The notes below the pieces were generated by a model. That model was given only the letters and a program-made list of their open reading frames with translations, was not told the DNA's origin and did no database searches. A stretch of DNA of 64,000 nt from Chaenocephalus aceratus (lineage: Eukaryota; Chordata; Actinopteri; Perciformes; Channichthyidae): NCBI GenBank assembly GCA_023974075.1, contig JAMFTG010000333.1, positions 108,532 through 172,531 of the forward strand, written 5' to 3'. Of the stretch, positions 34,541 through 46,429 are shown in pieces; within the stretch, counting starts at the first letter, position 1, and each line of letters starts with the position of its first letter. The translations under genes were made by a program, and so were the position numbers.

Positions 34541-35829
34541 CAGGGTCGGCTCTAGAACAAATCGGATGGGGGGGCAATCATTTACCACGGGGGGGGGCAC
34601 AAACTGCCGTCAACAACCAACACACAAACACCAACGCAACTTCAATTTAAAAAAACATGCTGTAAAATCTATTGTCTTTCACACACATTGCAGGGGTGTA
34701 GGGCTATTTTATAGCGCACCTATGACTTCTGCATACATGCACGGTTGTGGCACGACCACCAAAACAGAAACATATGGACATAGACCACCATATAAAAAGT
34801 GTGCAAATGTATTTAGTATCCTATCCATGTGAACATGTTTTAGGTGGGGCATGCTCCCCCGGGAAGATTATTTTTAAAATATTGAAGTTAAAAGCATCAA
34901 TCTGGTGCACTTTGAGAGCAAATGAAGAGATCTATGGATAGCCTATCTCTCAGCATCCATATGAAACAGAACTGTAAACAGATTTACTTGTTCTTACTCT
35001 TTCTTTTTGGATATTTTACTAATCACTCCCCTTTTAAACTGTATTCTTGTGTTACTGTCCTATAGTATTTCATACCCGTTTTTCATTTATTCTCTTATTC
35101 TTTAATAACTATAATGATCATATAAAGGTGTTCCTCGCAAATACTTGTTTACATAAATGGTGACCAAACCGTTTGAGACCCACTGAGATAACTTACACTA
35201 AAGTGAACTATCTAAACACTGAGAGAGTCCTTACCTCACTGAGCTGAGGTTATACGATCCTCTCAGTCTGACAGGAGAGGACTCTCTTCCACCTTGGTGT
35301 AGAAACAGCTCTTTATATCTGTTAGCATAGCTAGCTAACCAGATGCTAACAACAACATTCCGCATTACCACTCGCGCACTCACAAAATGCGCTCGTGCCA
35401 CACACACACAGAGCCGAGCTTGAACACAGAGACCCAGAAGTAGGCTACTTGTACTGTTCTGTGTATATCATATTATTTTCGATGGCTTTACTGTATAATC
35501 AGTGTAACAGATGAACAGATTGCCACTGGGCTTTCATCTAAACACACAGCCACGTAATGATAATAAAACAAAAGTCGGGGGTCATTGGTCAAGCAACACA
35601 CCAATCAGAGAGCAGCATTGAGCACACCTCAGGCTGTGTTTTATATTTGTATTTATTTCTGATGTATTTCACACAAAAAACCTTTAGTGGAAACTTATAT
35701 GATTTAAACAAAAAAAAAACGGCAAAGTGGCAAGGCTTGCCCACCCTGCGTTGGGGGGGCACAGTGACTCATTTGGGGGGGCATGGCCCGCGAATGGCCC
35801 GCGAATGACCCCCCATGACGCCGACCCTG
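34541..35829. mobile_element. hAT transposon F nested in the 33505 element
   Basis: Ends cagggtcggc and gccgaccctg with the 8-bp duplication gtacaggc at 34533-34540 and 35830-35837. Subterminal runs of G occur at both ends. No transposase frame. Confidence 0.88.
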
Positions 35830-36089
35830 GTACAGGCCACTGGTGCCGCAGAGATTTCATTAAGTGAAGGAGGTTTTCCTTCTATAAAACAGCTGTGGGC
35901 AGCAGATACTGTGAGTCACGGACAGGAATCCCTCAATTTAAATAAAACGAGGCCACGCTTTACTAACTCGTGCGCACACTTTATTAACTCGTGCCCACGC
36001 TTTATTAACTCGTGCGAACGAGAAAGTAAAACGTGGCCACGTTTTATTTATTTTTCTCTCAATGAACCCTCCAGGGCTCCGTACAATAT

Positions 36090-37145
36090 GGTTTGTTGAG
36101 CTGGAGTTGATTATTGAAGCTTACTGGTTAACGTTCATCATATTAAACGAACGAACCCAAACGTTTTTGTTTTTATTAATATTATTACCAATACTTACTA
36201 AGCATTTTATTATCATTGCACTGGAGAAACCGACTTATTGTGGCAGCAGAACGTGAACATGTAACTTAATGCCTGCATTTAAGGACGATAGCGTAGTCAA
36301 TGCTTTAGGGACAAGGAAATTATTTGTTTAAATATTAGATATGATGTTATGTGTGCTTCTGTGAGCTTCTGTAAGCTTATTAATTGCATTACATTTGTTG
36401 AAGATGTTTGTCTTTTACCCTTACGTGTGTGTTACAAATGAATGTGAATATGGCATAGGACAAATATTTAAATTGACTGTCTCATGAAAAACGATTCCAA
36501 AATAACAGTAAAATAAAAAGGACCCCAACTAGACAATAATACACAATCTAACTGATAAGATACAGTAAGGGCTGTGATATCCAGCACTTTTTTTAAGGAT
36601 AACAAAAAGATTATCACATCATATTGCATGTAAAAAAAAAAGTGATGCAGACAGACCACCGGATGCTGACCACGAGAGACAGACCTATTCCTAACATCAG
36701 TGAACTTCAGCATGGACTCAACGGTACAAAGACTCCTTTCATACTGTACAAAGAATCGAGAAACGTTTTGGTTTAAATAGATAAAGTAACAACTATAATC
36801 AGCTTTCACATTTCTATGTATTTAAGGCAATTATTATTTTACATTGTGAGAATTACTACCATTTGTCTCTACATATTGTCTGTAAAAGACGTGGTAAAAG
36901 TGGTTCTTGCAGTGAGACAACCGAGCAGTTGAATATTATTTATTAATAAGATATTTTAATGTTGATTAACTGCAGACTGTTCATTCATAATCTGATTATC
37001 TTTGTAGTACAACGTGATGAATTTAAAAAACACATTAAAATAAAAATACATTATTTCTACAGCCGCTAAATAAACAAACCTCTTTCATAAATAACACACT
37101 TGCTCTGCAATAATGTCATATGTTTCTTGTCATTTCTGTTAGGAA
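36090..37145. other. AT-rich stretch without recognised gene
   Basis: No frame with a recognised domain was seen. A minus-strand frame at 36468-36809 has no motif and no codon signal by eye. Confidence 0.4.
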
Positions 37146-37531
37146 AGGACATACCTGAAGGACACAACTGCCTCACCGTTTTCTCAGAGGGGCAAGAAGA
37201 AAATGAGAAGCTTATATCAGATTAAAGACCAATACAAGACACTACTCTTTTATTGTGAACACAAAGTCCAACAGGACCATCATTTGCTTGTGACAGCTGT
37301 GCCCAGTATGGGCTCACAGATGCAGTTAGGGGGTTTCTTCATCAGGCCTGGTCCTCCTCCATCAGGCCTGGTCCTCCTCCCAGAGAAAGACCTCTCCACC
37401 TCAGTCCTCTCCAGCCAAACCCACAGACCGTCAGTCACACTGAGGTTTCTCCCAAAGTCTCTGCAGCTCTCTGGACTCCACGCTATCTCAATTGATCCAC
37501 ACTGTGAATATGAGAGGGGAAAACGTGTGTA
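37146..37531 (+). other. Unrecognised open stretch with small tandem duplication
   Basis: Plus-strand frame of 109 codons from 37203. catcaggcctggtcctcctc occurs twice in tandem at 37339-37380. GC is higher than its surroundings. It may be an exon remnant, but no family was recognised. Confidence 0.25.
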
Positions 37532-37759
37532 ATAAATGCTTTAGACAATAAGAAATATGAAGTTGAGGGGCTCATTCTTTTTTAAATAGACACAACTATT
37601 AGTGTATTTCAATATCTCACGTCTGAAAGTTTAATTTAAAAGAAGAAGAGGCCCCAAAAATAAAGTAAATAAATGTAGTTGATTTTGTCTTTTTAATTGT
37701 TTAAAGTAGATAGAACTGGAGCTTAAGAGTTTTAATACAGTCTGAGTAGTATTCCCAAT

Positions 37760-38400
37760 CCTGTTTCATGAGCTAAGCCCCGCCTCCCTTTGTTCAAGAT
37801 CCTTTGATGTGAGGGGTACAATTATGCTAATGAGCCAAGTACCGCCTCCCTTTGTTTGAGATCCTTTGATGTGAGGGGTGAGGTGTCATCACACGTAGGT
37901 GTGAAATGCCCCCCTGTGTAGCACCTTTGTTGTCTAATCCTTTGATGTGAGGGTTGAGGTGTTATAACAGGTAGGTGTGAAATGCCCCCCTGTGTAGCGC
38001 CTTTGTTGTCTAATCCTTTGATGTGTTGATTAAGGCAGTCTCTTTGAAGTTATGCTGTCTGTCCCCTGTCCCCTCACAGCCCTTTGTTGTCTAATCCTTT
38101 GATGTGAGGGTTGAGGTGTTATAACAGGTAGGTGTGATTTCACACCGGTGTGTTATAAGCCTCTGATGTTAATCTAGATGTTGATTAAGGCAGTCTCTTT
38201 GAAGTTATGCGTGAGACTGTCTGGCCCCTGTCCCCTCACAGCCCTTTGTTGTCTAATCTAATTAGCCTTTGATGTCTGTCCTTTGATGTGAGGGTTGACG
38301 TGTTATAACAGGCAGGTGTGATTTCACACCGGTGTGTTATAAGCCTCTGATGTTAATCTAGGTGTCTCTTTGAAGTTATGCATAAGATTGTCTAGCCCCC
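37760..38400. repeat. Irregular tandem repeats upstream of gene 1, copy 1
   Basis: tcctttgatgtgagggttga and gtctctttgaagttatgc words repeat several times. The 12-bp palindrome cacaccggtgtg occurs at 38140-38151 and 38324-38335, each followed by ttataagcctctgatg. Related blocks lie at 45440-45500 and 58180-58280. Confidence 0.7.
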
Positions 38401-38567
38401 GCCCCCTCACAGCTCCGGCCTCTCCCCCTTTCTCCACCCCTTCCTGACACACGATATGAGGCCAGAAGATAGTCGGCGGTGGAGTTAGGTGAAAAAAAGA
38501 AATCAATGCAGACTAAATAAAAAGCCATTCATTTCCACTTATCAAGTCACCTTTCAAAAAAGAAAAA

Positions 38568-40134
38568 TGGCCAAGAGACGCATCGATATGGGTTTAATCA
38601 GCGAGACGCCTGTGACAACTTACCGCCATCCGTCCGGAGCGCCAATCAAGAAACGGATGCAGTATCTGTGCCGGGTTCAGACGCCGCCAGCCGAAGATCT
38701 TCATGAAGAATGGACTCTGAACAACGGATATGTTTGGGGTTATGTATTCAACTATATGGCGAATGAACTGCATTTCTACAATCTGAAGAATGGAGAAACG
38801 TATGGACCCCGTAGTGTTAAAGCGATGCTGACCTCAACAGATTGGGCTGTGTTAACGCTGGTGTCTTCCAGAGATCTCCGCGCAACCATTGTATCGGAAG
38901 AAGTAGTGCATCAAGAAACCACCGTGGAACCAGCGGTGTACAAGATATTTGCAGTAAAAAGCAAAGGAATGCAAAAAAGCGAGATCAAAGAAGAGTTTTC
39001 ACCGCTACCCCTCAATGTGGAGGAAGAGGAAGAAGATATTCCCCCGCCGCCAGAAGTGAAAAGAATCCTGACAAGCACCGTATGGGAAACTAAAAGCGGA
39101 CAATCTGGGCGATGGTCAGAGTTGGGTGTAACGCGTTACAAAGTAACGCGTTACTGTAATTATATTACTTTGTCGGTAACGGAGTAGTGTAACGCGCTAC
39201 TTTTATAATTCAGTAATCACACTACAGTTACTAACATTGCCCCGACACGCGTTACTTCGTTACTTTCTAAAATCAGTCATAATCAAACCTCAACAAACAC
39301 CTGCAAAGAACACTTGCTAAGGTTAAGCTAACGCACATAGCTGTTGTTTATTTTTTACACACACGTAGTCTGTTCTTCTTCTCTGTTTTCCGGTTGTTGC
39401 CTGTTTTGAATGACGAATACACACTACCGCCGCCTGCTGGTAAGGAGAGTTATTGTCACTCAGGCATGCGCAGTTCGTACGTGCTCGGCTGCGGTGTGCT
39501 CTAGTCTGGCTCCAGTGCAACACATGGCCAACACGCAGGAGAACACGCTGACGCAACAGCGTGAGCAGAGATAGACTGCGCAACATATACAGATAGCAGG
39601 AGACAGAGGACAGCCACGGTCAGATAGGAAAACATTCAGGAGCTATCTGGATCAGTCTTATGCGACAATGGAAACTGAACTAAACAGAACATTTGAAACT
39701 TTAGCAGTCTGCGTGATCTGCCTGCAGGGAGGGGCGGGCCGGCCCTGCGAGTAAAGTAACGAGTAAAGTAACGAGTAAAGTAACGAGTAAAGTAACGAAT
39801 TACTTTATGTAGAGAGTAACGAAGTAGTGTAATATATTACTTTTTTTTAAAGTAATATGTAATGTGTAATATATTACTTTTTTTTAGTAACGACCCCATC
39901 TCTGGCGATGGTATTACCCCGCAAGCCGTATGGTGACGCAGGGGAAGGACCCCTCTGATGATTTTGTTTTGGAGTATTTCAACTCTACATGCGGGGTTTT
40001 TCAGACATCCTTGCGTGTGCCTCTGACTGCTTGGCTGAAAATGATTGATGAGAAATCTACAAAGCTTAAAGAACTTTTTAAACAGAGTCAGACATCGATG
40101 GACATTATACTGGTGAAAAAGACTCTCACTTTTG
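38568..40134 (+). pseudogene. Gene 1, copy 1 (unknown family), interrupted by a hAT-like element
   Basis: ATG at 38568 gives MAKRRIDMGLISETP and the frame is clean to the insertion at 39117. It resumes at 39913 and runs to LVKKTLTF at about 40134, where gene 1 similarity ends and DIRS1 RNase H sequence begins in frame. Compared with the copy at 47689 it is about 85-90 percent identical in protein by eye, and the acidic middle (EEEEEDIPPPPE) is expanded. Conserved parts are WGYVFNYMANELHFYNLKNG and SDDFV...FNSTCGVFQT. I do not recognise the family. It is flanked upstream by the tandem repeats at 37760. Confidence 0.7.
39117..39904. mobile_element. hAT-like element G, copy 1
   Basis: Ends cagagttggg and ccccatctctg with 8-bp duplication gcgatggt at 39109-39116 and 39905-39912, inside gene 1. 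Rich in agtaacg and taacgcgttac. Copy 2, inverted, is at 61131-61931. Non-coding. Confidence 0.85.
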
Positions 40135-40392
40135 CAACACCTCTCCATATAAACGTGCTGGAATTACTCTCCGTATGGAAAATGCTCCAGCACTTCGTCC
40201 CGTTGCTGTACAATCAACATATGTTGATTCAAACAGACAACAAAGCAGCGGCGGCCTACATAAATCGCCAGGGAGGTGTTCAATCAGCGCAGCTGCTGAA
40301 CACACATCCTACACAGGAATGGACAGCGTTCCGTGTGGTGTGCAGGGAAAAGCCTGGACCCCGTTGGGCCCCCTGCCTGGTGCTGTCGTGAT
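40135..40392 (+). pseudogene. DIRS1-type RNase H fragment
   Basis: HINVLELLSVWKMLQHF, LIQTDNKAAAAYINRQGG and VQSAQLL match the RNase H segment of DIRS1-like polyproteins (VLEL...TDN-x-A-YI-N-QGG). It is fused in frame to the end of gene 1. The recombinase of a DIRS1 element is found at 44085, beyond a LINE insertion. The reverse transcriptase is absent. Confidence 0.75.
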
Positions 40393-40969
40393 AAGCCCGG
40401 TTTCAGTTCAAACCAGAAATGAAGGTGGGAAATGACTGATTGACATGACCTGATAGATGGTATGATTATACATATAGGAGAAGAAATTAATTGTATTTTG
40501 AAAATGGGAATTGTTGCAGTTTTGGTGATCTCCACAATTGTTTTATTTTCTTGTAGGCCAATATTCACTGGTCTTTCAGTTATCTACTCATTTATTTGAA
40601 GTTATTTACTTCATCATCTGCGAGTATGAATTTATGTTTATTAGATTTTGAATAGAGACAAATTTCAACTTGTCTCTATTGTTGTTTATTCCTCCTAAAA
40701 TATAATTTGTATGTATTGATTAGATCTAGTGTTGCGAGACATCACCATGAATCTATTTCATACTATTATTTTAAAATGTTTGGGAGCTACCGGGAGGCTC
40801 GTCTAATTGAGCGAGTGAGTATGCACATTTATAGCAATCTATGTGCAGATAAATGGGCGGTTATGTATGTGATGGTGTGTGTGGTTGAAATTGTGTTACA
40901 TGTATGTTTTAGTTCAGCTCTCATTTTGATAGGAAGTGAAAAAGAGATAACATTTAAATTGCCATCTTA
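40393..40969 (+). other. Probable 5' part of the LINE
   Basis: AT-rich, with no recognised domain. The LINE 5' border lies somewhere between 40400 and 40700 and cannot be fixed from this copy. Confidence 0.4.
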
Positions 40970-43822
40970 ATGTTGAATAAGTTACCAATTAAAGGGTTTA
41001 AATTGGCTCACATAAATATATGTAGTCTAAGAAATAAAGTGTCTGAGATAGAGGAAATATTATCATGTGGTATTCATTTGTTAGCAATATCTGAAACTCA
41101 CTTAGATGACACATTTAATGATGCTGCTGTGGATATTGATGGATATAGAATATTTAGAAAGGACAGGAATGCATATGGAGGTGGGGTGGCAGTATACATT
41201 CAAAAGCAAATACCAGCTAAAGTGAGATATGATTTGATGTCTGCTGATATTGAAGTACTTTGGTTGCAAATTAATTTACCTCACTTGAAACCTTTGTTGG
41301 TAGGATGTTGTTACAGACCTCCAAATGCAAACTTAATTTATTTAGACAAATTATGTGAAATGTTAGACGAAGTTTGTGATCTTGACAGAGAGATTTATTT
41401 TATCGGAGATTTAAATATTGACTGGAATATGTTGCACTGTGCCCTTAAAAACAAGCTGCAGACAATAATTAATACATGTAACTTGGTACAAATGGTGACT
41501 AAACCTACTAGGATATGCATAAAGAAAGATGGGTCAACAATTGTAACTTGTATTGATCATATATTTACTAATTTTAACCATGTATGATCTCAGGCAATAT
41601 CAATTCCAGTAGGGTGTTCTGATCATAATTTAATAACTATCGTGAGAAAGACAAAGGTGCCAAAAGCTGGACCAAAAGTAATTGTGAGGAGATCAATGAA
41701 ATATTTTAGTGAAGAGTCATTTATACAGGATGTTCAAAAGATATGTTGGAAACATGTTTTTGAGAAAGTCGATCCAGATGATGCTCTTGATATCTTTAAT
41801 TTGTTATTCATGCAGGTGATTGATAAACATGCTCCACTTAGAAAACAGACTGTAAGGAACTTTAGAGCACCCTGGTTAGATGAGGAATTAAGGGATCTAA
41901 TGAAACAAAGAGATGATGCAAAAAATGTAGCTCTCTCATCAAGTTATGAGTCAGATGGGCAAATGTATAGAAGGTTAAGGAATTATGTAACAGCTTTAAA
42001 TAAAATAAAAAAAACAGTTGTATTATGGAAATAAAATTATAGAGATAAAGGATTACAAGAAAAAACTGTGGAGTTTAGTGAATGGCATGATGGGCCGTAA
42101 GCCGAAATCCACCTCAACATATCTTGAGGTGGAAGGGACATTTTTGACAAAACCAGTACACATTGCTAATCATCTGAATGATTATTTTCTTGATAAAGTA
42201 AAACATTTGAGGAGAAATATGAATCAAACTATAAATAGTAACTCCTAATAAAGGATTTAATTATGAAAAATAAGAAGTGTACATTTAAAATAGAAAAAGT
42301 GACAATTACATATGTTGAATGTCTACTAGGTAAATGTAATGATAATTGGTGTTGGTACATTTCTTAGATATGTTGCTAATTTTGTTGCAGAGCCTATCTG
42401 TCATATTATAAATTTGAGTATTGATAAATGTATTTGCCCACAGGCATGGAAAATAGCAAACATTATTCCACTTGCAAAAAATCCAGCTGGACCATTTTCT
42501 GGTACAAATAGCCGTCCAATAAGTTTATTACCAGCATTAGCAAAGATAATGGAGAGAATAATTTTCAATCAAATACAAAAATACTTTGAAGGTAACAAAC
42601 TTAATACTGTGTATCAACATGCTTACAGACCTGGCCATTCCACATGCACCGCTTTAACACAAATGACAGATGGCTGGAAGGGCAAACTAGATAATAGGAA
42701 GTTAGTGGGTGCAGTATACTACTCAATTTTAGTTCTGCTTTTGATGTCATTGACCATTCTTTGTTGTTACACAAGCTGGAACAATATGGTTTTCATTTTG
42801 AAACGCTGAAGTGGTTAGAAAGTTACCTGACAAATCGAAGTCAAACTGTTTTTTTTAATGGAAGTCTCTCAAAGATGAAAACAGTCACTTGTGGAGTACC
42901 TCAGGGTAGTTGTTTGGGACCACTTTTATTTTCTATTTTTACAAATGACCTACCATTAGTGTTAGAAAAAGCTAAAATTGTAATGTATGCAGATGACTCA
43001 ACAATATATTATGCAGCATCAACTACAAGAGAGTTGACAAATGTTATGAATAAAGATCTACTACTGATATCAGAGTGGGTCATAAATAATAAGTTGGTAC
43101 TTAATACGGGAAAAACAAAATCGTTATTAATAGGATCAAATCATCAGTTAAAAGGTGAACCAAAATTGCAACTACATTTAAACCATATTGAAATTGAACA
43201 GGTCAAGGAGACAAAATTGCTAGGTATAACCCTCGATCATAAATGATCTTGGTCTAAACAAATTGATAATGTTGTATGTAAAATGGGAAGGGGTGTGTCA
43301 CTTGTAAAAATAATTGTAAAATATTTGCCTATGGATGTCAGTAGACAAGTTTTGGATGCTTTGGTTCTGTCACAGCTTGATTATTGTTTGGTTATATGGT
43401 CTAGTGCTGCTGAAAAAGATTTAAACAAACTACAAGTAGCACAAAATAAGGCAGCACGATGTGCACTCCAGTGCTCCTACAGAACCAGAGTCACTGAAAT
43501 GCTGGAGACACTGACATGGTTAACTGTCAGACAGAGGTCAACTTATATTTTATTAAATGTTGTCAGAAATATTACATTGACTCACTCACCAGATATATTA
43601 TCACAAAGGTTTAAAGCGCAATATGCACAACATAACTATCAAACACGACATAAAATAGAAGGAAGGTTTGTATTACCCAAATCTAAATCAAATATGGGAC
43701 AGAAAACAGTAATGTACAGAGCCATGATCAGCTGGAACTCTTTACCGGTTCACATCATTCAGGAAAATTCTCAAGTACATTTCAAAAGGTTGCTAAAAAA
43801 TTATTTAAGTATTACAAAGTAA
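40970..43822 (+). pseudogene. Jockey-superfamily LINE ORF2 (endonuclease and reverse transcriptase), broken
   Basis: The endonuclease starts LAHINICSLRNKVSEIEE, continues LAISETHLDD and shows CCYRPPN, IGDLNIDW and SDHNLI, all catalytic landmarks of APE-type domains. The reverse transcriptase has NSRPISLLPALAKIMERI, GVPQGSCLGPLLFSIF and YADDSTIYYA with both active-site Asp residues. A C-terminal LSQLDYCLVIW block follows. Damage: stops at 41585 and 43244, a shift near 42020, a stop near 42246 and a shift back near 42730. RNase H is absent. CR1, L2 and Rex families share this plan and I do not choose between them. Confidence 0.85.
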
Positions 43823-44084
43823 ATTTGAACTGTGCCTGTGGCTATGTATGCATATATTATTATATACACTTATTTGTATTTACTTTTGTTTGGCCTTAGG
43901 ATGGCGATAATTGGATGACCATTTTAGTTTTCACTTCATTTCAGTGTAAATTGCATGAAATTATGAGCCGTTTTGTTTTGTTTTAATTTTGTTTTATGTA
44001 TGTTTTTGAGTGTGTGAGGACCCCAGGAAGAATAGCCAATGCTCATGCTAGTGCTAATGGGGATCCTAATAAAGACAAAGACAA
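43823..44084 (+). repeat. LINE 3' UTR and tail
   Basis: Ends ggggatcctaataaagacaa, a typical tail of this LINE type. It abuts DIRS1 recombinase sequence. Confidence 0.6.
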
Positions 44085-44557
44085 ACCCGGCTTTTATGCC
44101 AAAGGTGATCACAAGCTCTTTTAGATCGAGAGTGATACTTTTGGATGGCTTCTTTCCTCCTCCTCACACATCAGAGGAGGAAGCGACATCTCATCTCCTC
44201 CGTCCCGTGCGCGCGCTGTCATGCTATATTGTACGCACGGCTGCTTTACTCAGTTCCCAGCGTCTGTTTGTGCATTACAGAGAGCGCTCAATAGGGCAGC
44301 CTCTGTCGGCACAGCGCCTGTCACACGGGCTGTGTGAGGCTGTGTCACAGGCGTATTTCTCCTCTGGGTTGGATCCCCCGGAGAACATCAAAGCGCACGG
44401 CACCAGAGGAATTTCCTCCTCCAGGGCGTTGCACGGAGGAATGACAGTGGAAGACATTTGCACTGCTGCATCATGGTCTTCCCCCTGTTCTTATATTCGT
44501 GTTTATTTTGAGGGATGTCTCCCATTCCTCTCCCCTGCGAAACGTAACTATGGTTGA
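44085..44557 (+). pseudogene. DIRS1-type tyrosine recombinase, C-terminal part
   Basis: NPAFMPKVITSSFRSRVI, LLRPVRALSCYIVRTA and AHGTRGISSSRAL give the conserved H-x-x-R. WSSPCSYIRVYF contains candidate Tyr nucleophiles. The frame is open for about 155 codons in this copy. With the RNase H piece at 40135 it marks one DIRS1 element split by the LINE and lacking its reverse transcriptase. Confidence 0.7.
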
Positions 44558-44714
44558 CCATGATCACCATGGTATTCCATTGCCAACCATGGTAATACCA
44601 TGGTTGACCACAACATACCATGATGGTCACAGTACCATGGGGAAGAAACCATGGTCTACCATGGTCAACCAAGGTCAGCCTACCATGGTCACAATGTCAT
44701 CTCCAGAAACCATG
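44551..44714. repeat. Left ACCATGGT-rich array
   Basis: Numerous copies of accatggt or one-base variants (gaccatgatcaccatggt, taccatggttgac) in about 160 bp. It lies immediately outside the left arm of the palindrome. Confidence 0.8.
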
Positions 44715-44842
44715 AGTAGTAGTAATGATGTTCCTCTCGTCAAAAAAGTGACAGGTGGTGTGACAGGTCATACCTCTCCCTACTTATGCAAATGAGCTAA
44801 GTCCTTTGATGTCAGATTGGCGTGAAAGACCCCCCGGAGTGA

Positions 44843-45395
44843 TTATTTTATTGTAGCAATTAAGATAGTTAAGGTATTTGACCCCTGACCCCAAGAGTGG
44901 AGTAATTGCCCCCAATTAGATTAGCCCCAGGCACCCCCTTTGTATAGGCCTTTTATTGTATCAATTAAGATAGTTAAGGTATTTGACCCCTGACCCCAAG
45001 AGTGGAGTAATTGCCCCCAATTAGATTAGCCCCAGGCACCCCCTTTTGTGTATAGGTATTTTATTGTATCAATTAAGATAGCTAAGGTATTTGACCCCTG
45101 ACCCCGAGAGTGGAGTAATTGCCCCACAATTAGATTAGCCCCAGGCACCCCTTTGTGTATAGGTCTTTTGTTGTATTGATTAAGATAGTTAAGATATCTG
45201 ACCCCTGACCCCGAGAGTGGAGTCATTGCCCCGCAATTAGATTAGCCCCAGGCACCCCTTTGTGTATAGGTCTTTTGTTGTATTGATTAAGATAGTTAAG
45301 GTATCTGACCCCTGACCCCGAGAGTGGAGTAATTGCCCCGCAATTAGATTAGCCCCAGGCACCCCCTCTGTTGTATAGGTCTTTTTGATGTATTG
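44843..45395. repeat. Five-unit tandem repeat in left arm
   Basis: Units of about 95-115 bp contain attagattagccccaggcac and ttgacccctgaccccgagag. The mirror copy is at 58330-58880. It precedes a TATA-like tgtataaatg at about 45505 and a truncated gene 1 start. Confidence 0.9.
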
Positions 45396-45574
45396 AATAA
45401 GATAGTCTCTTTGACCCCTCCCCCTCAGAGCCCTTTGTTGTCTAATCTAATTAGCCTTTGATGCCTGCCCCTTTGATGTGCAATTTCACACTGATGAAAG
45501 CCTCTGTATAAATGACTAGGCTACGACCATATAGAGATATGCTCAAAATAAATTAAAAAAAGACAGACAATTCA

Positions 45575-45640
45575 GCTTACCAAGTCAACCGTCTGAAGCG
45601 CCAGTCAAGAAACGAATGCGACGTAGGGGTGGGTGGGTTC
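45575..45640 (+). pseudogene. Truncated 5' piece of gene 1, left arm
   Basis: gaagcgccagtcaagaaacg matches the GAPIKKRM segment of gene 1 and its upstream caagtca word. The start codon is lost. Sequence after 45640 is unrelated. Confidence 0.6.
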
Positions 45641-46104
45641 AGAGTACAGCCTCTTTCTGGTCACGTGTGTTGGAGGAGGGGCTCTGTAAGGAAGGTTGAA
45701 GGAACGAGCAGGATTTCTCCCCCCGGTTTGACTGCAAAAGACTCTGACTTTTCTCCAAGGGGATCCGCTTGAGTGTCAGTAAGTTTCCTTAAGGTGTCAT
45801 AATGAGTGAGCTTTTGATTATCTATTCATGTGACGTTCACTGTTAGAATATAATGTAATACATGCCATAAAGAAGCCCGTAAGAAGAGCCTGAATGTTTT
45901 ACTTTTCCCATAAAATGCAAAACAGCAGTACTCAAGACTGTGGTCTAAACTTAAATACATCAGCAACATTTGGATGGATTGCCGTGACATTGTACAGACA
46001 TTCATGGTTCTTCTATAAAAAGCCTTTGCGTGTTGTTATTTGGCCGAGGTCTAGTTTGGAAACCTATGTCTAATTTAGTGGTACGGTGCCCAGTATCATT
46101 ATTA

Positions 46105-46210
46105 TATATATATATATATTCTTTATTTAACAGGTAAAAAAACTCATTGAGATTAAAATCTCTTTTCCACGAGTGACCTGGCCAAGAGGGGCAGCATGTA
46201 CAAAGTTACA
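46105..46210. repeat. LINE-like 3' tail, left arm
   Basis: ctcattgagattaaaatctc and gagtgacctggccaag form a conserved tail and hairpin. A related tail occurs at 62985-63040 and the mirror copy at 57530-57630. Confidence 0.5.
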
Positions 46211-46429
46211 ACATATAAAACATAGACATGAAAGGCAGACAAATACAGCTGTAAAACACAAATAAAATGGCACATTAGCCAGTCAATATGCGAAGTAAAA
46301 CAAACTATTAAAATCATTCAAAAACTGGCAACATTATGCAGTGACTGACATTCTGTATGGGAGTTCACAACCGAGCTGCTGTAGGAGTTGAGTATGTTAC
46401 GGCTCTCGGGGGATGGTGGGTTAAGAGAC

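Noticed and set aside
37203..37532. 109-codon frame considered as an immune-receptor exon
   Set aside because: GC content and length are suggestive, but no domain motif could be identified, so only an unnamed feature is listed.
44843..45395. Regular tandem repeat as CRISPR-like array
   Set aside because: The units are contiguous 95-115-bp repeats with variable edges, not short repeats with spacers.
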